The notes under the pieces were generated by a model that worked only from the letters and a program-made list of their open reading frames with translations, was not told the origin of the DNA and did not search any database. The translations under genes were made by a program, and so were the position numbers. This document shows, piece after piece, positions 9,135 to 17,741 of a stretch of DNA of 64,000 bases (its first letter is position 1; every line of letters starts with the position of its first letter). The DNA lies in NCBI GenBank assembly GCA_944387405.1, contig CALXET010000002.1, forward strand, positions 62,001-126,000, in the 5' to 3' direction. This DNA comes from an uncultured Clostridia bacterium (GTDB lineage: Bacteria > Bacillota > Clostridia > TANB77 > CAG-508).

Positions 9135-9163
9135 TTGAAAAAAATCTTAGATTGTGGTAAAAT
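9135..9163 (+). promoter_or_regulatory. Sigma-70 type promoter of the ABC-protein island
   Basis: TTGAAA at 9135-9140, a 17-base spacer, and TAAAAT at 9158-9163, about 100 bases before the ATG at 9266. The gene therefore carries its own promoter. Confidence 0.65.
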
Positions 9164-9265
9164 TATGTAAACATACTTTTGTATAAATAGAAAGTCTTCT
9201 TTCTAAAAGAAAGCATGTTTGTTGTTGCACATTGACAAATTAATAAGAAAGGAAAAGGTGAAATT

Positions 9266-11077
9266 ATGGCAACAAAGAAAAACCCACGGGAAAAATTAAA
9301 AGAGTTTAAGGAGAAAATTTCTCTTCCAATCTTGAAGCAGCCACCTGCTATTAAGAAAATGAAGACAAAAAACATCATCTTCTTCCTAGTAACATGTTTC
9401 ATTCTTGACATGATGAGTTTCTGTCTTCAAGGAGTGAACATGGCTTTGGATGCTGGTCTTATCTGGATTGCAGTTTTCCTGCTCGTTCTGCACTTCAGCG
9501 AACGAATCATTGAATCTATGTTTGCTACTTACAGAGATTTAAACAATGATTTGTTCAGTCAGCTCTATTCAGCTGAATCATCTCAGATGGTTATGAACCT
9601 GTCTAATTCCTGCAGGAACAAAGTTCTTAAGGATGAACATGGTGTTCAGACTGTCATGGAAACAGCTGAAATGATTCAAAAATCTAGATGGTACATTGAT
9701 TCTGTCTGGAGATTCTGGTGGAATATTCCTGGGACAATATCCCAAACATTAACACTTGTAATTATGATTATGACTACAATCATGATTGAACTTACAAGCA
9801 ATCCAACTTCTCAACTTATTTTTACGATGAGCTTGCTCATTGTATGTGTTGGTGTTTACTTCTGGCTTGGTAAAAAGCGAATTGATTTGCTTGATAACTA
9901 CCGGAAGACTCGTAGAGAACTTCAATCAAAGGAAGATGTGTTACTTACAGAAGTAAAAAGCATTGAATATATGTCTAAAAGGGACTTTGAATATCATGCA
10001 AATAGACTTCGTGATAACATAGTAGATTCCAGAGATGTCGTAAAAACAGAGAACTTAAAGCTCAACAAGGTCTTTATCCAGAGAGCTTTTATCTCATCAG
10101 GATTCATGGTTGCGATTTTGCTGTTCAAGATTTTTACTGCAGAAGAAATTAATGCAAGTGTACTTCTTAATGTGGTTGCAATTTCCACAGTGTATAGTGG
10201 TATACTCTCAAAGATTTCAACTGTAATACGCAGCTTCGAATCAATCGCAGACCTTGTCATTGATGTTAATACTCTCTACCCAGACTTTAAAAACATCTAT
10301 GACACGTATGTTGAGGAGACATGTAAGGAGATTACAGGTGAGCAAGTTGACAGCATCACTGTTAATTCGTTCTCTGTTTCTCAAGATCCTAAGAAAGTCT
10401 ATGAACTTAAAAACGAATCCCCATTCTATCTTGAAAGAGGTGATTTCGTACTTGTTCAAGGACCTACAGGATGCGGGAAAAGCACATTGCTCCTGCTTTT
10501 GACAGGTAAGCTTCAGCTGAAAGGCAACCCTATCTGGTTCAGCACTGGTAAAAATGGATACCTAAAATCAATAGCCTATCAGACTGATAAAAGCATGGCA
10601 AATAACTTTATAATGAGCGAGATAATCCTCAGTGATGATTACGAAACAGCAGACAAGCCGAAACTCTTTGAGATTCTTCATGGAGTATGCCTATATGATG
10701 AATTGCTTAAAATGGCGAAGATTAATGAAGGAACGAAAAACCTGCCATCTGATGATGAAAAGGTCTTTGAATTCATGAAGATTCGCAAATATGAACAGTT
10801 CTCTAGTGGGCAGAAACAGCGTCTGGCAATTGCTAAGCTTCTCTACACTATGTCTAATGAACACCAAATCATTGCGTTTGACGAAGTGCTTAACAGACTA
10901 GACGATGAGACAGTAAAGCGAATTGTTCCATTTGTTGCTGAATACGTTCAACGAGATATGAAAAGAATAGTTCTCCTGGCGACTCATCAGGTGGAACTGG
11001 TACGAAAGTACTGCAATAAAGAGATATACTTCTCGCAGGACTTATCTACCGCATATCTTCACACAAAGAGCCTTTAG
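9266..11077 (+). CDS. ABC-transporter-like half transporter of foreign composition
   Basis: 603 aa. An N-terminal part has about four to six membrane segments (residues ~35-75, ~155-210 and ~265-315). A C-terminal ATPase has Walker A GPTGCGKST near 400, signature SSGQKQR near 513, Walker B IIAFDE near 534 and switch ATHQ near 572. The signature is divergent (SSGQ for LSGGQ), and Leu/Asp use is unlike standard exporters. Base and codon use (more C/G at third positions, CTG, GGC, ACC) differ sharply from every neighbour. It is the only plus-strand gene between about 7.5 and 14.8 kb and has its own promoter and a perfect 12-bp terminator. The substrate cannot be judged. Confidence 0.9.
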   Translation: MATKKNPREKLKEFKEKISLPILKQPPAIKKMKTKNIIFFLVTCFILDMMSFCLQGVNMALDAGLIWIAVFLLVLHFSERIIESMFATYRDLNNDLFSQLYSAESSQMVMNLSNSCRNKVLKDEHGVQTVMETAEMIQKSRWYIDSVWRFWWNIPGTISQTLTLVIMIMTTIMIELTSNPTSQLIFTMSLLIVCVGVYFWLGKKRIDLLDNYRKTRRELQSKEDVLLTEVKSIEYMSKRDFEYHANRLRDNIVDSRDVVKTENLKLNKVFIQRAFISSGFMVAILLFKIFTAEEINASVLLNVVAISTVYSGILSKISTVIRSFESIADLVIDVNTLYPDFKNIYDTYVEETCKEITGEQVDSITVNSFSVSQDPKKVYELKNESPFYLERGDFVLVQGPTGCGKSTLLLLLTGKLQLKGNPIWFSTGKNGYLKSIAYQTDKSMANNFIMSEIILSDDYETADKPKLFEILHGVCLYDELLKMAKINEGTKNLPSDDEKVFEFMKIRKYEQFSSGQKQRLAIAKLLYTMSNEHQIIAFDEVLNRLDDETVKRIVPFVAEYVQRDMKRIVLLATHQVELVRKYCNKEIYFSQDLSTAYLHTKSL

Positions 11078-11100
11078 TCCTTAGGCACCAAAACAAACGT

Positions 11101-11141
11101 CCCGACATGCAAGCTGTTGCATGTCGGGGCTTTCTGGTTTT
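11101..11141 (+). terminator. Strong intrinsic terminator of the ABC-protein island
   Basis: CCCGACATGCAA (11101-11112) and TTGCATGTCGGG (11117-11128) form a perfect 12-bp stem with a GCTG loop, followed by GCTTTCTGGTTTT. Its GC-rich stem is unlike the AT-rich hairpins of native genes. Confidence 0.9.
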
Positions 11142-11173
11142 ATGAATTTTTAAATTTATTTTACACTTTACAT

Positions 11174-11638
11174 CTATTTCTTTTCTATTAAACTTTCAAC
11201 TGCATCTTTTCCTACTGCACCTAAAACTCTATTCTGTTCTTCTCCACCTTTTATATATACTAGAGTTGGTATTGACATTATTCTATATGCATTTGCTATA
11301 TCTTGATTATTATCTATGTTGATTTTAACAAATTTAACATCTTCATACTTACTTGAAACCTCTTCTACTATTGGTGATAACATTTTACAAGGTTCGCACC
11401 AATCTGCATAAAAATCAATTAATACAGGTACTTCGCTATTTATTACTTCTTCATCAAAATTCCTACTTGTAACTTCAATTACTCTTGATGGACCTGTATA
11501 TTCTTCACTACTATCACTTGTGCTTTCACTATTTTCTCTTGCTAACTTTTCATTTTCTTTATCTAAAGTAAAATTAGCCCATACAAGAAATCCTACAAAA
11601 GCTAATATTAATACTATTGTAATTATCTTTCCTTTCAT
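11174..11638 (-). CDS. Membrane-anchored thioredoxin-like protein
   Basis: About 154 aa. A single N-terminal helix (IITIVLILAFVGFLVWANF) precedes a linker and a thioredoxin fold with active site WCEPC, an uncommon variant of WCGPC, and the cis-Pro segment SIPTLVYIKGGE. It should face outward and exchange disulfides with the CcdA-like protein encoded next to it. I chose the ATG at 11638, preceded by AAAGGA, over a TTG two codons earlier. It lies 15 bases after ccdA in one operon. Confidence 0.9.
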   Translation of the reverse strand: MKGKIITIVLILAFVGFLVWANFTLDKENEKLARENSESTSDSSEEYTGPSRVIEVTSRNFDEEVINSEVPVLIDFYADWCEPCKMLSPIVEEVSSKYEDVKFVKINIDNNQDIANAYRIMSIPTLVYIKGGEEQNRVLGAVGKDAVESLIEKK

Positions 11639-11653
11639 AAACAAAAATCCTTT

Positions 11654-12289
11654 CTAGATAAATATTATATATAATCCCATTATGATTAAAATTAAACCTG
11701 ATATTTTCTTTACGATATCATAATGCTTCTTAATAAAATTAAATACTGTTTTTAACTTTTCGATTAAAACGACTGATATTATAAATGGAATTCCAAGTCC
11801 TATAGAATATACTAGCATAAGTAATATTCCTTTTAGCATATCATTACTACTTGCAACTAGTAAAAGAGCGGAACTTAAAAATGTCCCTATACAAGGTGTC
11901 CAGCTTACTGAAAATAACATTCCAAATAGAATTGATTTAATAAAGTTTAAATCTTTCGTATCAGTATTTACTCTTTTTATTTTATTTAAAAAACTAATTT
12001 TTATTAGCTCCATATAATTTAGTCCAAATATTATTATAATAATTCCAAATACAATTTCTATATATTTTATATTAGAACTAATAAAAGATCCTACATAACT
12101 TGCAAATACAGCAAGTAATATAAAAACAATTGTAAACCCAACCACAAATCCTATAGCATTTCTTACAGCTTTTTTCATGTCTTTGTTATCTCTTCCTGCA
12201 AAATAGCTAATATATATTGGAATCATTGGAAGCAGGCATGGTGATATGAAACTTGCTATACCTTCTAAAAATGTAAATAAAAATTCTAT
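11654..12289 (-). CDS. ccdA: CcdA-type thiol-disulfide membrane transporter
   Basis: The conserved N-terminus FLEGIASFISPCLLPMIPIY is in frame upstream of the first ATG (12226), so the true protein must start earlier. The only well-placed start after the AAAAGGAG at 12299-12306 is an ATA codon at 12289 (another ATA lies at 12295, straight after a TGA). From there the product is 211 aa with six membrane helices and the two redox cysteines, in ISPCLLP and SWTPCIG. CcdA carries reducing power from cytoplasmic thioredoxin to extracytoplasmic partners, here probably the adjacent thioredoxin-like protein. Confidence 0.85.
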   Translation of the reverse strand: MEFLFTFLEGIASFISPCLLPMIPIYISYFAGRDNKDMKKAVRNAIGFVVGFTIVFILLAVFASYVGSFISSNIKYIEIVFGIIIIIFGLNYMELIKISFLNKIKRVNTDTKDLNFIKSILFGMLFSVSWTPCIGTFLSSALLLVASSNDMLKGILLMLVYSIGLGIPFIISVVLIEKLKTVFNFIKKHYDIVKKISGLILIIMGLYIIFI

Positions 12290-12305
12290 TGTTATTCACT
12301 CCTTT

Positions 12306-12755
12306 TTATATTAAATCATGTTCTAAATTAATTCTGTTTTCTGTAATATCTTCTTTATTTTCTACACTTACAAAATTAAAACCATTCTTTACTAAGAAAC
12401 TTAACATTTCTCTTCTATTATTTCTAGTTCTAATTTTTAATTTATTATAACCTTTTTTCTTAGCCCAATTCATTTGATAATTCATAAGAGCTGTTAATGC
12501 GCCAAGTCTTCTATAATTATTATCTACTCCTGCCATCCAGCAATAAAAAGAACCATCATTATCTCTGTCATATCCAATAATATATCCAATTGGAACATTT
12601 TCATAATATGCTACAATTATTAGCTTGTCTTTATCTTGATATCTTCTCTCAAAATCCTCTGCTTTTGTATCTTTTCCATCAAACTCTATTACATTTCTAT
12701 TTACTTTCACAGCTTCATCTATTGGAACTTCTTTTACAATAATATTATTTTTCAT
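12306..12755 (-). CDS. GNAT family N-acetyltransferase
   Basis: 149 aa with the acetyl-CoA binding pattern of GNAT enzymes: YIIGYDRDNDGSFYCWMAGV (strands 4 and 5) followed by DNNYRRLGALTALM (motif A, R-x-x-G-x-[GA]) and the KIRTRNNRREMLSFLVKNGF segment. The substrate cannot be told. It is the last gene of a co-directional row HAD-Nudix-CYTH-ASCH and lies 18 bases after the HAD gene. Confidence 0.88.
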   Translation of the reverse strand: MKNNIIVKEVPIDEAVKVNRNVIEFDGKDTKAEDFERRYQDKDKLIIVAYYENVPIGYIIGYDRDNDGSFYCWMAGVDNNYRRLGALTALMNYQMNWAKKKGYNKLKIRTRNNRREMLSFLVKNGFNFVSVENKEDITENRINLEHDLI

Positions 12756-12773
12756 AATTTTTCTCCTTAAAAT

Positions 12774-13352
12774 TTAATTTATATTATTTAATATATCTGA
12801 AACATCTTTAAATAAAACACTCTTAATTCCTACTTTGTTTCCAGTATCAACATTTCTTTGTGTATTATCAAAAAATACTGTTTCCTCTTTTATTAGATTA
12901 AATCTTTTTATTAAAAGTTCATATATTTCTTCGCTTGGTTTTTGCATATGTTCTTTAAAAGAATATATGCCTGGAAAGTCTTTTAAAATTCCTACTTCAT
13001 TATACAAGTAGTCATATGACACTTCTGTTAAATTAGATAAAAAGTATATGTTATAATTTTTCTTTAATTCGTATAATAAATCTATGACTACTTTCCTTAT
13101 TGGAAGCATATATTTTTGATATTTAATACTAAGTATCATCTCTATTTCTTTTTTATACTGACTATTTTCTTTAATTAGTTCAGATAAATATTCATCTACT
13201 TTCATATCACCATTTAAACATTTTCTGAATCTTTTATCATAGAATATTATTTTATTTAAATTTTTCTTTTCATCTTCATTTAAATCAAAATAATCTACTG
13301 TAAGCTCTGTTAATATTACCCCACCAATATCAAATACTAGATTTTTAATCAT
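12774..13352 (-). CDS. HAD-family hydrolase
   Basis: 192 aa. The start MIKNLVFDIGGVIL is the nucleophile motif of HAD subfamily IA proteins of the YihX type (Asp9). Motif II is FLSNLT, and motif IV is FFDNTQRNVDTGNKVGIKSV. The second Asp of the usual DxD is Gly, as in several YihX-like members, so phosphatase activity is not certain. A sugar phosphate substrate is possible but not shown. It lies 9 bases after the Nudix gene. Confidence 0.85.
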   Translation of the reverse strand: MIKNLVFDIGGVILTELTVDYFDLNEDEKKNLNKIIFYDKRFRKCLNGDMKVDEYLSELIKENSQYKKEIEMILSIKYQKYMLPIRKVVIDLLYELKKNYNIYFLSNLTEVSYDYLYNEVGILKDFPGIYSFKEHMQKPSEEIYELLIKRFNLIKEETVFFDNTQRNVDTGNKVGIKSVLFKDVSDILNNIN

Positions 13353-13361
13353 AAAATCTCC

Positions 13362-13835
13362 TTAATTAATTTCATTTAATAATTTATATGTTGGATACTT
13401 ATTCTCCTTTATAATTTCTTTTGCTACAATTGGAAGTAAATTATATTCGTCTATTTTAGATATATCAATCCATTCATATATTAAATAATCCTTTCCTTCT
13501 ACATTTTTTAAAGTATTTTCTATTTGCTTATCAATTTCATTTTTAAACTCTCCTAAATGAATAAACATTATCTCATGATACATTCTGTTATCCATTATAA
13601 AAAAGTTTTCTATTGTAGCAGCATATCCATTTAAAATAATATCTTTTCCAAGTTCTTCTTTTATTTCTCTTATTACTGTAGTTTTCGAATCTTCTCCTAT
13701 TTCTACTCTTCCACCTGGCAAATTATATTGTTTTCTTCTTATATCTCTATGTAAAAGTATTTTGTTATTATGAATTATTATTACTGCAGATCTTATATTT
13801 AATTTATAATCATCTATATCAAAAGATAAATCCAT
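13362..13835 (-). CDS. Nudix hydrolase
   Basis: 157 aa with a complete Nudix box at residues 41-63 (Gly-x5-Glu-x7-Arg-Glu-x2-Glu-Glu-x-Gly). These enzymes hydrolyse nucleoside diphosphate derivatives with Mg2+ bound by the box glutamates. The exact substrate is not evident. It lies in a row of minus-strand genes, 20 bases after the CYTH gene. Confidence 0.9.
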   Translation of the reverse strand: MDLSFDIDDYKLNIRSAVIIIHNNKILLHRDIRRKQYNLPGGRVEIGEDSKTTVIREIKEELGKDIILNGYAATIENFFIMDNRMYHEIMFIHLGEFKNEIDKQIENTLKNVEGKDYLIYEWIDISKIDEYNLLPIVAKEIIKENKYPTYKLLNEIN

Positions 13836-13855
13836 TGTTTTCTCCTAAAATTATT

Positions 13856-14443
13856 TTAAATTCTATTTAAAACTTTATTTAATTCAATCTCTGCCTTTTT
13901 TACAAAGAAATTATCTGTGTATACTGGAATATCTAATTCTTTCATTTTCTCTTCGATTTGAGAAAGCGTACTAAAAGACTCATTAAATCCCATTTCCATC
14001 TCTAGTAATTTATCTCCATCTACAATATCTTTTACTGCAAATTGAACATTATCTTTTTTAAATACTAAATCATTTTCTACAATATGCATTATCTCTTTAT
14101 ATCCCATAGCATTTAAAAGTCTTTTCGCTTCATCTATTTCTAATATATTACACTCTATATTTTGCTGATCTAATATATTTCCTTTTTCATCAAATTTCTT
14201 TTTCTTAAAAGTAATAAGTTTAACAACTTTATAATCATATGTAACTTTTCTAACTAGTACTGCTTTAGATAATATTTCTCTTGTAGTCATAGAATCAATG
14301 TCTAAATCATTTGAAATAAAAAATGTATCATCTAGGTTAAAATGATCTATATTTTTAAATCCTCTTTTTTCAATAGTATCATAAAATTCGTTAATATCAC
14401 ATTTGATTTTTACTGTAATCTCATTACTATTCTTCTTTTCCAT
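13856..14443 (-). CDS. CYTH-domain protein (triphosphate tunnel type)
   Basis: 195 aa. It shows the CYTH pattern: an N-terminal EITVKIKCD strand (a variant of ExExK), VLVRKVTYD, an ITFKKKKFDEKG segment, and a C-terminal KDIVDGDKLLEMEMGF strand. CYTH enzymes act on triphosphates such as thiamine triphosphate or polyphosphate, or are class IV adenylyl cyclases; which applies cannot be decided. The start overlaps the end of the ASCH gene by 17 bases, indicating coupling. Confidence 0.8.
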   Translation of the reverse strand: MEKKNSNEITVKIKCDINEFYDTIEKRGFKNIDHFNLDDTFFISNDLDIDSMTTREILSKAVLVRKVTYDYKVVKLITFKKKKFDEKGNILDQQNIECNILEIDEAKRLLNAMGYKEIMHIVENDLVFKKDNVQFAVKDIVDGDKLLEMEMGFNESFSTLSQIEEKMKELDIPVYTDNFFVKKAEIELNKVLNRI

Positions 14444-14831
14444 TTACTCCTCCTTCATAATTCCATAGTCTAAGCTTTCCTTTTACTTTGATAGGATTAT
14501 CATACACTTCTATTACTTCCATTTGCCATGCATAATCTTGGTTAAATACAGTTTTTTCATATATGTCTTTATTTTCTTTTTGTATTTTTTCATAAAATTC
14601 TGGAGATGTTTCTATACAATCAACAAGTTTTACTTTTCCGAGTATCTTTTCTGTAGGCATGTTTTCAGGAATATATTTTTTAAGTCTTTCCATCCCATCT
14701 TTATCAATTCCTTTTCCAGCATGAATTAATAGCTCTCCTCTGTAATCTGTTTTCCAGCTTCTAAATTCGTATTTCTTTAATCCTAGCATTATTAAGCTAG
14801 CCCATGGTTGTTTTATTGTTAGTACTTTCAT
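14427..14831 (-). CDS. ASCH-domain protein
   Basis: 134 aa beginning MKVLTIKQPWASLIMLGLKK, followed by EFRSWKTDYRGELLIHAGKG. This I-x-Q-PWA-x-L-I ... E-x-R-S-W ... G-x-x-[LI]IH[AS] pattern defines the ASCH superfamily, PUA-like RNA-binding or nucleoside-processing proteins. It is the first gene of the ASCH-CYTH-Nudix-HAD-GNAT row. The specific role is unknown. Confidence 0.88.
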   Translation of the reverse strand: MKVLTIKQPWASLIMLGLKKYEFRSWKTDYRGELLIHAGKGIDKDGMERLKKYIPENMPTEKILGKVKLVDCIETSPEFYEKIQKENKDIYEKTVFNQDYAWQMEVIEVYDNPIKVKGKLRLWNYEGGVNGKEE

Positions 14832-15010
14832 ATCATTTTCTTCTTTCTTTTGTTTTCGTTTTGATTATAACATTAAAGTATAGTTAAAGCTATTTTATTT
14901 AATAAAAATATTTTGATTCAAATGCTCTTTTTATAAATATATCAAAATAATTTCCAAAATTTATGAAATGTGATATAATTATGAAATATTATGGTAAGGG
15001 AGGAAAATTT

Positions 15011-15652
15011 ATGAAGAAAACACTTTTAACAATATTTCTAATAGCTTTTATAATTTTAGTTATACTTATTAATATAGCATCTCAAAATAATTCTTGGGAA
15101 AACAATCAAAATGAAAGTTTAAAAAGCAATATAGAAGTTGGATTAGAATCAGCCAATATTGATACTAGTGATATTACTTCTATTGAAAAAATTAACGATT
15201 GGCAAGAAGGTCCTAGATATAGAATTATCTGTTCAGGAAAACAATATATAGTATATTCTTATGATGATAATCAAGTTGTATCTATAAGAGATAACAATAG
15301 TAATACTATTTATGAAAATAAAAATTTAAAAATTGCTGATGCAGAAGACTCTGATGCAATAATTCTTAAATATGACGAACTTGGAGATTATGGAAAAGAA
15401 GATACTTTTGATGGTCAAAAATATATAAGATATTATATTCCCAAAGGAAAATATGAAGTTAAATCTTTGGTTAAAAATTCTCAATTTTTTATAGAAGGTA
15501 AAAAGATATATAAAAATTCTTCTGGATATGATGAATCAAAAACAATTGATGACATTAGTATTTCTAAAGGTGAAACAAAAGAAATTAGTATCGATTCCAA
15601 TTCTTGTATTAGTTTAACTATAAATTCAAATATATCACTAACAAAAAAATAA
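15011..15652 (+). CDS. Unrecognised exported or anchored protein
   Basis: About 213 aa. The N-terminus MKKTLLTIFLIAFIILVILI is an uncleaved signal anchor (no lipobox Cys), followed by a hydrophilic, Ser/Asn-rich domain with many beta-strand-like stretches (YRIICSGKQYIVYSYDDNQV, KYIRYYIPKGKYEVKSLV). I chose the ATG at 15011 because GGGAGG lies 9 bases upstream; the open frame extends 16 codons further without a site. The gene stands alone, plus strand, and ends at a hairpin near 15690. Confidence 0.75.
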   Translation: MKKTLLTIFLIAFIILVILINIASQNNSWENNQNESLKSNIEVGLESANIDTSDITSIEKINDWQEGPRYRIICSGKQYIVYSYDDNQVVSIRDNNSNTIYENKNLKIADAEDSDAIILKYDELGDYGKEDTFDGQKYIRYYIPKGKYEVKSLVKNSQFFIEGKKIYKNSSGYDESKTIDDISISKGETKEISIDSNSCISLTINSNISLTKK

Positions 15653-15666
15653 TATTACTTACAGCT

Positions 15667-15710
15667 AAAAGCGTCATTGATAATAATAAATCAATAACGC
15701 TTTTTTAATA
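15667..15710 (+). terminator. Intrinsic terminator
   Basis: AAAGCGTCATTGAT pairs with ATCAATAACGCTTT across an AT loop and is followed by TTTTT. It can also serve the toxin-antitoxin locus on the opposite strand only weakly. Confidence 0.75.
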
Positions 15711-15733
15711 TAATGTCTTATATACATTTTAAT

Positions 15734-16013
15734 TTACAATTTAAACAGGTCTGAATGTGATCCTGTTCTATATGCTATTAATACTAATTCATCTTTATCT
15801 ATTTTATAAATTAAAAGCCAATCTGGTTGTATATGACATTCTCTATAACCGTTTGTATTCTCCTACTAAATAATGTTCTTTATATTTATCAGGAAGTTTT
15901 TGATTATTAGCAAGCATTTCAACAACTTCTTTTAATAACTTTAAGTCAAGACCTCTTTTTTTCATCAATTTATAGTCTTTTTTAAATAAGTTAGTATATC
16001 TTACTTTTAGCAA
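15734..16013 (-). pseudogene. YafQ-family mRNA interferase, frameshifted
   Basis: Starts at TTG 16013, five bases after the antitoxin stop. The first half reads LLKVRYTNLFKKDYKLMKKR and continues to HYLVGEY; the reading frame then breaks at an AAAC run (15851-15854), meeting TAG. One base less restores NGYRECHIQPDWLLIYKI and the ending RTGSHSDLFKL. The YafQ catalytic and binding residues (His, Glu-Cys-His, Asp-Trp, Arg, His, Phe) are all there in the two frames. The toxin is therefore disrupted by a single-base insertion, unless this is a sequencing error or a frameshift signal. Confidence 0.85.
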
Positions 16014-16019
16014 ATTTTA

Positions 16020-16286
16020 TCAATCCTCTTTCTCTAAATCTTTCCACATTTCATCTAAATTAGAATATTCTTTACTCAATCCAATTCCTTTTTCTGCATT
16101 CACAATAGCTTTTATAGTTTCATCATTTAATTTTGGTATTTTTATTTCAAATGGAATGCTTCCAGTTAAGATTATTTGTCTTAATAACATATTGATAACA
16201 TTTGTAAAATTTGTTCCTAAATAATCTAAAGTTTCTTTAGCTTGTTCTTTTACTTTATCATCTACATTAACATTTATTGTAGCCAT
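16020..16286 (-). CDS. RelB/DinJ family antitoxin
   Basis: 88 aa. The N-terminal ribbon-helix-helix reads MATINVNVDDKVKEQAKETL and contains the TNFTNVINMLLRQI helix; the C-terminal part (after GSIPFEIKIP) is the flexible toxin-binding region. It binds and neutralises YafQ-type RNases and represses its own operon. AGGTG lies before the ATG. An inverted repeat overlapping a good promoter lies just upstream, as expected for autoregulation. The partner toxin downstream is frameshifted. Confidence 0.88.
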   Translation of the reverse strand: MATINVNVDDKVKEQAKETLDYLGTNFTNVINMLLRQIILTGSIPFEIKIPKLNDETIKAIVNAEKGIGLSKEYSNLDEMWKDLEKED

Positions 16287-16300
16287 AATATCACCTCACT

Positions 16301-16347
16301 ATGTTATATTATATGTATATTATAACATGATATGTGTATAATATCAA
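16301..16347 (-). promoter_or_regulatory. Toxin-antitoxin promoter with operator
   Basis: On the minus strand TTGATA (16347-16342), a 17-base spacer and TATAAT (16324-16319). The inverted repeat ATGTTATA (16301-16308) / TATAACAT (16321-16328) covers the -10 box and is the likely RelB binding site. Confidence 0.7.
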
Positions 16348-16551
16348 CAAAATATATATTATTCATTAAAATATTATCAAACTTTTACACTAATAATATT
16401 TTACCCAAAATGACTAAAACATATAATTTCAATATTATAACCTAATTTTATTCAATAAATTCTAGCATTTTATATAAAAAATCTAGCATAAATGATTCAA
16501 TTTCATACAAAACAAAATTTTGAACATTTATCAGTATCATATAAAAACTAA

Positions 16552-17670
16552 CTAAATTTTATTAATTTTTAATTTAATTATATTTTCTACTATTCTTAAT
16601 AATTTTCCACTAGATGCATAACTATTTACTAATCCATCACACACTCTTTCCTCATAATATAACCTTACTATCATGTAATTTAGCTTTTCATAATTTATTT
16701 CATCTATGTTCCATTTTTGCCAATTTTCATCTTTATTCTTAATAAGTTCATAATAAGCATTAGCTCTATCTATATCTACATATTTATTGTCAATTAAGTA
16801 TTCATATAAATTAAAAACACCCATATCATAATCAATATGTCCATTATAATGTATAATCTTATCCCCTTCTATAAAATAATCTGGATTCGGAAACTTATAA
16901 TGTGCTGGAGTATACTTTTTTAAATAATCAATTATTTCATCTACAGATTTAAATTCATCTCTTTCTTTAACTTTGTCATACATATTTAATTCTACTTTTT
17001 CTTCTCTAAAATCACTTATATCTGTATCATCATGAATTAATATACAATTATCTTTACAAAATAAAACTGCTTTTTTATAATTATTAGCACAATATACATT
17101 ATGTACTTTCTCTCTTTTTACTTCTATTGCTTCTCTTTCTAAAATAGAATATATTTCTTTTGTAAAAACATCATATTCCATCTCTGCAAGACTATAATTA
17201 TTTTCAAATTCTTTATAGAAAAATAAATTCATTCTAGGAACATAGAAAAGTTTTGTGTTTTCATTAAGATAATAGTACATATCTACAAACATTAAGTTCA
17301 TTAATCTTTTTATTGATAATCTTCCATACATATTATTCAAAAACAGTTTATCATAAGATTTTTCTATTAACTTTAAATCATGAAATTCATCTTCATCAAA
17401 GTCATCCCACAAGTCGTCATCTAATTTAAAATTATTATCAACTTTTCTTATTATATGTTTTGTTTTTTCAATAGGAAATGGAACATTCTTCTTTTTAAAC
17501 TTTTCTACTTTCGCCACTATACCAGTAGCTTCACTACCATTTCTATCTACTAAAACTCTATCTCCTACTTTTATTTCATCTTCATCAGATATGTAATAAT
17601 ATGTTCTTTCTGTTATTTCATCATCTTCATAATGTACAGATACATATGTATATTTTTTATTATTAAACAT
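16552..17670 (-). CDS. Unrecognised acidic protein
   Basis: 372 aa, rich in Asp, Glu, Lys and Tyr, with no signal peptide or membrane helix. The N-terminal ~80 residues (YYISDEDEIKVGDRVLVDRN, then VPFPIEKTKHIIRKV) look like a small beta-barrel found at the start of several uncharacterised Clostridia proteins. The rest has no motif I can name. GGGAG precedes the ATG. It is divergent from the oxidoreductase at 17927, with a palindrome between them. The 265 bases downstream of it (16287-16551) hold only the antitoxin control region and plain AT-rich sequence. Confidence 0.7.
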   Translation of the reverse strand: MFNNKKYTYVSVHYEDDEITERTYYYISDEDEIKVGDRVLVDRNGSEATGIVAKVEKFKKKNVPFPIEKTKHIIRKVDNNFKLDDDLWDDFDEDEFHDLKLIEKSYDKLFLNNMYGRLSIKRLMNLMFVDMYYYLNENTKLFYVPRMNLFFYKEFENNYSLAEMEYDVFTKEIYSILEREAIEVKREKVHNVYCANNYKKAVLFCKDNCILIHDDTDISDFREEKVELNMYDKVKERDEFKSVDEIIDYLKKYTPAHYKFPNPDYFIEGDKIIHYNGHIDYDMGVFNLYEYLIDNKYVDIDRANAYYELIKNKDENWQKWNIDEINYEKLNYMIVRLYYEERVCDGLVNSYASSGKLLRIVENIIKLKINKI

Positions 17671-17741
17671 TTTTCTTCTCCCTATTTTTTTGTATAATTA
17701 TATCATCTTTAATATTCAAAATAAATAGACTTAATAATACT

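Noticed and set aside
14963..15010. Longer start of the exported protein at 14963
   Set aside because: No ribosome site precedes it, whereas GGGAGG precedes the ATG at 15011, which also gives a normal signal anchor.
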